64,000 nt of DNA from positions 4,836,001 to 4,900,000 of the forward strand of contig JACCLO010000002.1 of assembly GCA_029448655.1 (NCBI GenBank). The letters are read 5' to 3'. A program made the position numbers and the translations under genes. Shown here in pieces: positions 57,925-64,000 of the stretch. The stretch is from Wolfiporia cocos (Eukaryota; Basidiomycota; Agaricomycetes; Polyporales; Phaeolaceae). A model generated the notes under the pieces. It did not search any database, had not been told where the DNA came from, and worked only from the letters and a program-made list of their open reading frames with translations. The first letter of the stretch is position 1, and each line of letters opens with the position of its first letter.

Positions 57925-58493
57925 TGTCACAGACTTACGTCTGTGCTACCCCTGGGCTCAGGGGGAACCATACTCGACGTCAGTCGAGCCTACAAGACAC
58001 CGCACCAGCGCTGAACGTAGAGGCGCATGGGATGACTGCACATTCCCTGACGTGCGTCGAGATAGCGGCGGCGGCTCACAGACAAGGACGCAGAGATGTG
58101 GGCCCCGGGCCAGCAGGCATCACAGCAATAGTAAGAAAGAGGTTGTTACACCTATTGACGAGAATCTAAAGGATGGGGGGTAAGCCCCATCCGCTGCTAC
58201 CTATATACATGTGGAGGCAGTGCAACTGGCTACCCTAAAGACATGGCCTGTGCGCATGTAACTACGAGTGACCGTAACGTAACACTACATGTAACGAGGA
58301 GGTGACCTATCACGTGGCGTACCTGGCACGCGCGCTGCCTGACGAGCGCTCGCCTACTGGGTCAGATGATCAATGGAGGTATCTAGGGAGCGACTGAAGG
58401 GTAACTAAGAGGAGAGGAGCGCGCGCGCGTGCAGCGGCACCCATACCGTACTAGCGAGGGATGAGGGTACCCCCCAAGGGGTGAACCGTGTCA
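57925..58493 (-). mobile_element. solo LTR, family J, between protease and RT
   Basis: A 569-bp LTR with duplication GCTTG on both sides (57,920-57,924 and 58,494-58,498). Its left end is the hairpin CACAGAC-TTAC-GTCTGTG. The minus-strand start motif ATCCTTTAGATTCTCG is at 58,160-58,175. Without it, the protease and RT frames join. Confidence 0.88.
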
Positions 58494-58498
58494 GCTTG

Positions 58499-59261
58499 CT
58501 TGTTGTGAGAATACTGTGGGGCCAACTTCTTCGTATTCCTTTGGGACTAAGGTCTTCCATTTTTCAATGTCAACCTGTCCTTCCAGATCCTTGTTGTTCA
58601 GAGTTGCTTTTACTAACTGAGCAAACACTGTTGCGTCTTCATTATCTAGCGTGGATAGCCAGTCAACGAAAGGGTTGATCAGTTCGGGTTCTCCTATTAT
58701 GTCAATAGGGAGATCCCATATGGTTACCTCTTCGTTGAGATCGGTATTCTCTTCTGAAGATGGTTTTCGTGGAGGTGACTTATGGATGCACTTGTCTTTG
58801 CAGAGCGAGTAATCCATTTCTCCTTTAACCCAGTCGAAGTGTGGGTTGTGTCATCGTAGCCAGTCGTACCCGAGTATTAGGTCATGTCCATGAATCTTCA
58901 TCACCACAAGTCCAATTGTTTCCTTGTGTTGACCGTGAATCATGTATGCTTTCACCAGTTTGTTCATTTGACTGTTCAAGTTTGTAGTCCTGTCCGCATT
59001 GTGGACATTTAATGGTGGACTCAGGACACCCGTAACCAATTTTTTGTCAGTTACTAAGTCACTGTTTATGACTGAAAGGGAAGCACCAGAGTCGACTAGT
59101 GCTGTTGCTTGTACTTGCTGCCCGTATACCCAGAGTGTGACTTTAATCCTGAAGGATTTTGTCACATCACTCACATCATTAGTTTTCAGATAATTTATTT
59201 TCTCTGGTACTGATATACAGGACTTATGTACTTTATGGAACACACATGGACAAGCTCTCAC
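58499..59261 (-). pseudogene. aspartic protease of element G
   Basis: ALVDSGASLSVINSDLV is the active-site motif, and DLILGYDWLR is the C-terminal protease motif. A TGA follows WLR at about 58,848. The frame then continues (HNPHFDWVKGEMDYSLCKD) through an acidic linker to LTR J. No dUTPase is present here, in contrast to element E. Confidence 0.8.
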
Positions 59262-59542
59262 ATGCGTTCGTAGAAGAAATCCGAGTTGATCAGACTCAGA
59301 GAGGGGTATCCAGGGCTGTTCGGCGCCCAGATGGAATCGGACGTGGTGGGAGGTGAGGGGGGTTCCTCCATTTCTTCGATGCGTGATACTTGAGGAGCTG
59401 TTTCAGCGTCCTCTGTTACGTCCAGGACCCATGTCGTGGTGGTCACGGTTCGGACGTACTTCCCTCTTCCCTGTGGTGGTGAAGTTCCACTGGGAGTGTT
59501 GCCTTTCTTCACAGCATTAGCGGCCTTTTCTTCGGCCTCCGG
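59258..59542 (-). pseudogene. C-terminal end of Gag of element G
   Basis: KKGNTPSGTSPPQGRGKYVR and a linker with IEEMEEPPSPPTTSDS end at FFYERM and a TGA. The remaining Gag, including any zinc knuckle, is cut off at 59,543. Pol overlaps in the -1 frame. Confidence 0.6.
59276..59282 (-). other. candidate -1 frameshift heptamer GGATTTC
   Basis: The minus strand reads TCG GAT TTC TTC TAC GAA CGC ATG TGA in the gag frame. The -1 frame is open through this point into the protease. It is the same heptamer and relation as in element E. Confidence 0.5.
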
Positions 59543-60580
59543 TGTCACAGATTTATCTGGGGCTTACGGCATTTTTCCTATGATTATAGCAATGTATCCG
59601 GGATTTATACGTCTAACTACAAGTTATCTACTGGTTAACTCCCATTGCCATAACACAAGTCCTTAACTGGGCTTATCGCTTACATCAGTGTTTAACACGC
59701 TACTAAGCAACTACGACAAAGCATAACACGCTAGTCATAAGGCTTTACATCATCACATCATCATCGGTAACCTAACGGTCCGATATCCGCAATGCCTGCC
59801 TAGACCAAGTAATGTCATAGCTACGTCACCGGTCTCGCCCGTAAGAGCTAGACCACCTATGTCATAAGGTCCCAGACCACAATGACATCACGAGCACGCC
59901 ATTCTCGCATAACCATGACATCATAGCTAAACATAGCCGCAAGGCTATATTGCTATTGGTCCAGCTCATAGTGGACCGCCTCTGGACTTCGGCACTTCCA
60001 AAGTCCTGGCCCTAGCCTCACGCCTGGTCCAACACGTGTCCTGGTAACCCTTCGGTCTGGTACATATCACAAGCCCATGACAACACCCTTACAGGTTCGT
60101 CCAATGGCATTGCTACCTCGGCATCTTGCCTTGGTCAGCATGCAAGGTCCGTCCAATAGCCATTATACCGCAAGGTACTGGCATATGGCCTTTCCCTATA
60201 CCTGGGCTGCACCCGTGTTCTAACAATAAACATCACAAATCCCTCTCCTACTATTGGTGTGGCCATTAGGGCCCATCACGGCCATTGTAGATAGAGTCCA
60301 AACACATCAGATAAGATAAGCTTCGCCCGTTGGCAAAGCCACATAACCCGTAACGGTATGTACTAGCTAGTAGTACATCACCATCACATAAACATGTATA
60401 TAAGTAGGGGCTTGACGCCCTTTAAACTCTAGTTCTATTATTCTCGGCTTGCGCCATAGAATAACCTCACTTCTGCTGCGCTAGACTGCTACTCCATCAC
60501 CTATTCCCCTCACATCAGCAAAAACCCAGGTTATATATATAGAAATTTATATACATACATGTACATATATTCTCTGCATG
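59543..60580 (+). mobile_element. LTR that truncates element G (family H), right end uncertain
   Basis: TGTCACAGATTTATCTGGGG starts at 59,543 after TCCGG. A TATATAAG box lies near 60,399. No second TCCGG duplication was found, and Gag does not resume to the right. TGGTATCAAAAG near 60,590 resembles a tRNA-type primer site, so this could be the 5' LTR of an element whose body is lost. Confidence 0.5.
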
Positions 60581-61323
60581 CACTAAATGGTATCAAAAGT
60601 ATTGCGGTGCATTGTATGCCCACGTCAGGCTCCTACGACATTGCCAATGCTAGCAAGTATTGCAGTGTATATATGATGCATGCTAGAATATAATTCGACA
60701 TATATATGCGTGCATGATTGCGAGTGAATATATTATGCTTTTAACATTGTATGCATTGTAGCTAGGTACAAATGAAACACATGCACATATCTGTTACCAG
60801 TGGCCATAAAATACTTCAGACAGCATGTATTAAACGTAGCAATCAGTCAACCAATACAATGGTCGAGCAAACACACAAATTGATTTAAGCAGGCATCAAG
60901 CATATGCAAGGCCACATACATCGATATATAATCAGCAAGAATGCGCAAGAAATGAACCCAGAGAGTGAATAAAAGGGGAAAATGCATATTGAGCAAGCAG
61001 ATAGCAGGACTTAATGTATGACGGCAATGAGGTGTAAGAAAAAGCTGCAAGTATAAAAGAGTAATGCGGAGAGCATATGTAGAAGGAGTCATCGACATAG
61101 CTCAAGTCAGAGAAATAGTACAAAGCTGATATTGCAGCGGATGTCACATAGGCGGTGTTGCAATGCGCGCATTGCGACGGGCACGACGTTGTTCAGCAAG
61201 TTTCTCGGCAAGAGTGGGGCCGGTATTGTTTACTTGCGGAGCACTAGAGGGTTCCTTCGCACCATAGACCCAGCTAATGTATGGAAGTTATCAGCTATAG
61301 TAATGACGATTGGAGAAGACGTA
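60581..61323. other. AT-rich, no supported gene
   Basis: Many TATATATG and TGCATG tracts and short ORFs occur without family features. Confidence 0.4.
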
Positions 61324-62757
61324 CTAATTCCACCATTCAAGAGTCTCTACAGCCCAATCATCCTCCGGATCGTCCTCAAACAGCTCGACAATCTTGTTAA
61401 AGAACTCAGTATAGTCAAAGTCACCATCAGATAGACCCCATGAATCCTGTTCTGATAGGAAAAGACGAGTCTGTGTGCCAGGAGCAGTGTGTTTGTCTGG
61501 GTAGATTGCAGTTACGAGACAGCAGTAGCTTACCTGAACACATATATATGCAATTGCTCATCCAGTAACACGTGAGATGCCACCAAGCTTCGACTTGGAT
61601 GTTTTTCCGGAGGATGGGCCAGGTGTATCCTTCTTTGCCGTGCGGGGTCCAGTAAATATGCAGCGAAAAGCCTATAACAAGCGACAGTGAAATGCATAGA
61701 GCTGTTGAGAAATAGGAAACTTACACGCTGGATGATATACCCACGGCATAGACCGTTGTCGATATGGTCAGGGTCGTATGGAGTATCTTCATCATAAAGG
61801 AATGTGGGCCAGTCTCCTGCATTGATCCTGATTTTACCTTTCAAAACATCCTCACAAAATCTGCAAATGAATTAGTGGGAGTAATGATTCGACAGAAGAC
61901 TCACTGGTCAGGATCAGCATCAAATTCTGTAAGCATATGACGTGGGCAAAGGAGGCGAGCTGTAACATGATGGTGCCAACCACGTCCAGCCTTAGACCGT
62001 GTACCAGTAGGGATCGGTGGGACCACATTATCGGTATTGACGTTGTGAGGAACAAACGATATGCCACGGTCCTTGAGGGCGCTCACATCCTCTGTTCTGG
62101 CTTGCTTCGAAAATTCATCAACCTAAAGACGCCTCGTCAGCTAGCAATTTTAGAATGGCATATACTTACAAAGCGGTGAAGCGGCTGAAGCTCATGGAGG
62201 TTGCACTCTTTGATTCGTCGGCGAAGTGGTCTACCAATCATTCGCGAGTATTTTCTGTAGACTTCTAATGCTAGCCTAATCCTGTATTTGTCCCTATGGG
62301 AGTAGTTATGCTGGTATGTATGCACATATAGTGACCAGGCCCAGACAGCAGCTTGCCGGTGCAACTAGAGCAGGTGAATCTGACTTACATTGCAGGAAAT
62401 GCCTCTAAAAACACCCCAATCTCTGGCATCTCATGAACATTGAGGCTCTCCCGAAAATGACCGACCTCCAGTGCATCTTCGAAAGAACTGTAGGGGCTGA
62501 TCGTGCGAGGAAGCGATTTTGCAGCCTTCACAAAAGGCACAAGAGTTGGGGTCTTGAGTCTAAGTACAACATATTAGCAGGTCTCATCACATATAAAGTT
62601 GGACTTACGCTGCGCTCTTGCTACGAGGAGAAATCATTTCAAGCTTGCTGAGGAATCTCTTGAAGGACTCATAGTCTTCAAGGGGATCCTCGTTCTCATG
62701 GTCACGGGAAATGGGCTCAGGAGATGGGGCAGAATGAGGCTGTGGTCGAGAAGGCAT
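61324..62757 (-). pseudogene. DUF6698-family protein with an in-frame stop
   Basis: It starts MPSRPQPHSAPSPEPISRDH at 62,757. Exons are separated by short introns, for example a GTAAGT donor near 62,609 with a TTAG acceptor near 62,561. Segments include LEDYESFKRFLSKLEMISPR, SPYSSFEDALEVGHFRESLN, CARLL/CPRHMLTEFDAD, INAGDWPTFLYDEDTPYDPD, CRGYIIQR, IFTGPRTAKKD and the ending FDYTEFFNKIVELFEDDPED...LEWWN. This order is the DUF6698 pattern of Agaricomycetes as I recall it. A TGA interrupts RVTG-AIAYIC near 61,560, where other members have an uninterrupted RAIAY-like stretch. It is probably inactive. The function is unknown. Confidence 0.72.
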
Positions 62758-64000
62758 GATTGGTGTAGAACAGTGATGAGGCTAAGGGAAAAGTGGGACG
62801 ATGCAGCAAAAAACTCGGTCGGTCAGACGCGTCTGCTTGCGTCACGTGCCCACACTGTTCCTTAATTCCTTCCAAAAACGGTTCAGCGATTGCTCTCAAA
62901 CAGTGTTTAAACTCCGAAACCTTAAACCTTCGTCTCGGTGGCTGCTGTGGCTGAGGGCTGTTTTGGCATCTCCCAGGTACTACTGGCTATAGCTCTTGCC
63001 ACATCTCATTATAAATTACGATACTGCTATCAGACTCTCTCTATGTTCTATAGTTTACCCTTCAGCAGTGTATATATGGATATCTGTATTGCTTGCTTGT
63101 CAATGACATCATAAATATGATGAAGTCAGTGATCAGACAGACTATCGTTCAGAATCCATGCACAGCAGAAGATCGAATAATCATATGGCTTCAAAATTTT
63201 ATATATACATACTACACATACTTCTTATCATAACTATTGAGTTTTTTCCAATAGATCCAAGAGCCTAGCTTCTCTGCAGGCACATAGAAAGTTGCTTGTA
63301 TTTGGTACACCATACAATTGTACGGCTTACATCTCCAGAACCGTCCAACATAAAATCACCATTATATTTTTTTACACTACTCATATGTTAATGAATGTCA
63401 TCAATAAGTATAATACGATTTGTATTAGATTCTGACCCTCGAAGAGCATGCCATTGAGAATGACCAGATAATTCATGTAGGGTTCTATATCAGGACTATA
63501 AACTATCGTCGAGCTTATGAATGTGTAATATGTACAGTGAATAGTATATTACATTGCAACAGAGGCTGTGATATACTGTGATCCAATTTTGATTCAATTA
63601 TCTTAGGTGAAGCAAGGACACAACCGAAGTCCATGACTTGAGCAAATATATACATACAGAGTGCATCCAGAGTAACAGATATATTCAATGGTGCTATATT
63701 ATGCCTCAAAGCTTGAAACAAAGGCAGGAAGAGAGTCACAAGCATGTAAACCAGTAGCTGGTAGTGTGGGATTAACAAATATGGCAGAGCCGCCACAGTC
63801 TCTTACCTGACATGTGACGTTTGAGGCTCCGAAACAATTTGTGGGTAAGTGAGTATTAAACTGTGCTTTATGGATGGACCTACATCTGCTAGGCTAAGAC
63901 ACCACTTTAATATGAGTTAAAACATCATACATGATATATTGGCATCACATTCTGAGCTATAGAATGTCGATTGCTTGTTTTAGAATTGAATCATCAGTGC
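62758..64000. other. no supported gene
   Basis: This is AT-rich sequence with a hydrophobic 93-residue minus ORF (63,796-63,515) that I cannot link to a family or to other exons. Confidence 0.4.

Larger units (their letters stand above)
53496..59542 (-). mobile_element. 5'-truncated chromodomain Ty3/Gypsy element with C-terminal dUTPase (element G)
   Basis: In minus-strand order it has the end of Gag, protease, RT, RNase H, integrase, chromodomain and dUTPase, then the 3' LTR. It is broken on the right at 59,543 by another LTR beyond which no Gag follows. It contains solo LTRs J and B. Its pol sequences diverge clearly from element E, so it is a different lineage. Confidence 0.9.

Noticed and set aside
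60585..60600. TGGTATCAAAAG as a Copia-type tRNA primer site
   Set aside because: No Copia protein follows and the LTR end is unclear, so it is only mentioned as a possibility.
63515..63796. Hydrophobic 93-residue ORF as a membrane protein
   Set aside because: AT-rich surroundings and no family features, start context or neighbouring exons.

Overview
The window looks like a stretch of a filamentous basidiomycete (Agaricomycete) chromosome. The evidence is short GT-AG introns of about 40-65 bases, host-type proteins of the Agaricomycete-expanded families DUF6589 and DUF6698, chromodomain Ty3/Gypsy elements, and a RecQ-like helicase of the kind that multiplies in these genomes. I cannot name the species. 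There are no bacterial operons and no CRISPR array. Almost every recognisable gene is interrupted by a transposon or carries stops, many of which fit C-to-T change (CGA to TGA, CAA/CAG to TAA/TAG).

Layout. 0.2-3.7 kb: a three-exon minus-strand gene split by a 962-bp hAT-like element with an 8-bp target duplication. 3.8-4.8 kb: a foldback element with 38-bp tandem repeats in both arms. 5.3-11.4 kb: plus-strand hypothetical genes, the last split by a second hAT-like element (10,094-10,721). 12.0-14.7 kb: a decayed DUF6589 gene. 15.4-20.5 kb: LTR family B copies, one containing a complete non-autonomous LTR element (15,729-17,604). 20.55-31.56 kb: a complete 11-kb chromodomain Gypsy element on the minus strand, with a 5-bp target duplication. 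It encodes Gag, protease, dUTPase, RT-RNase H, integrase, chromodomain and a third zinc-knuckle ORF, and has itself received three nested LTR insertions. 31.6-38.1 kb: a 30-bp minisatellite, LTR debris and a helicase pseudogene. 38.1-41.8 kb: a gene fragment split by a multiply nested hAT-like element. 41.9-45.8 kb: a second DUF6589 gene with a solo LTR in its 3' part. 46.0-48.2 kb: a third hAT-like element with a transposase remnant. 48.7-52.4 kb: a TA-flanked DDE transposon. 52.7-59.5 kb: a second Gypsy pol region, 5'-truncated, with its dUTPase at the C terminus of Pol. 59.5-60.6 kb: a further LTR. 61.3-62.8 kb: a DUF6698 pseudogene.

How the parts fit. Three LTR elements with both ends present (15.7, 20.6 and 24.5 kb) each carry, one base inside the LTR, an 11-12 nt sequence exactly complementary to a site about 35 bases downstream of the LTR TATA box. 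This is the arrangement of Tf1-type self-priming. The paired sequences differ between elements but keep pairing. Many LTRs also end in a covarying hairpin. The two Gypsy elements share the heptamer GGATTTC just before the gag stop with pol in the -1 frame, and carry dUTPase domains at different places in Pol. Together they suggest a little-described group of self-primed, dUTPase-bearing fungal Gypsy elements with short non-autonomous partners that share a non-coding core.
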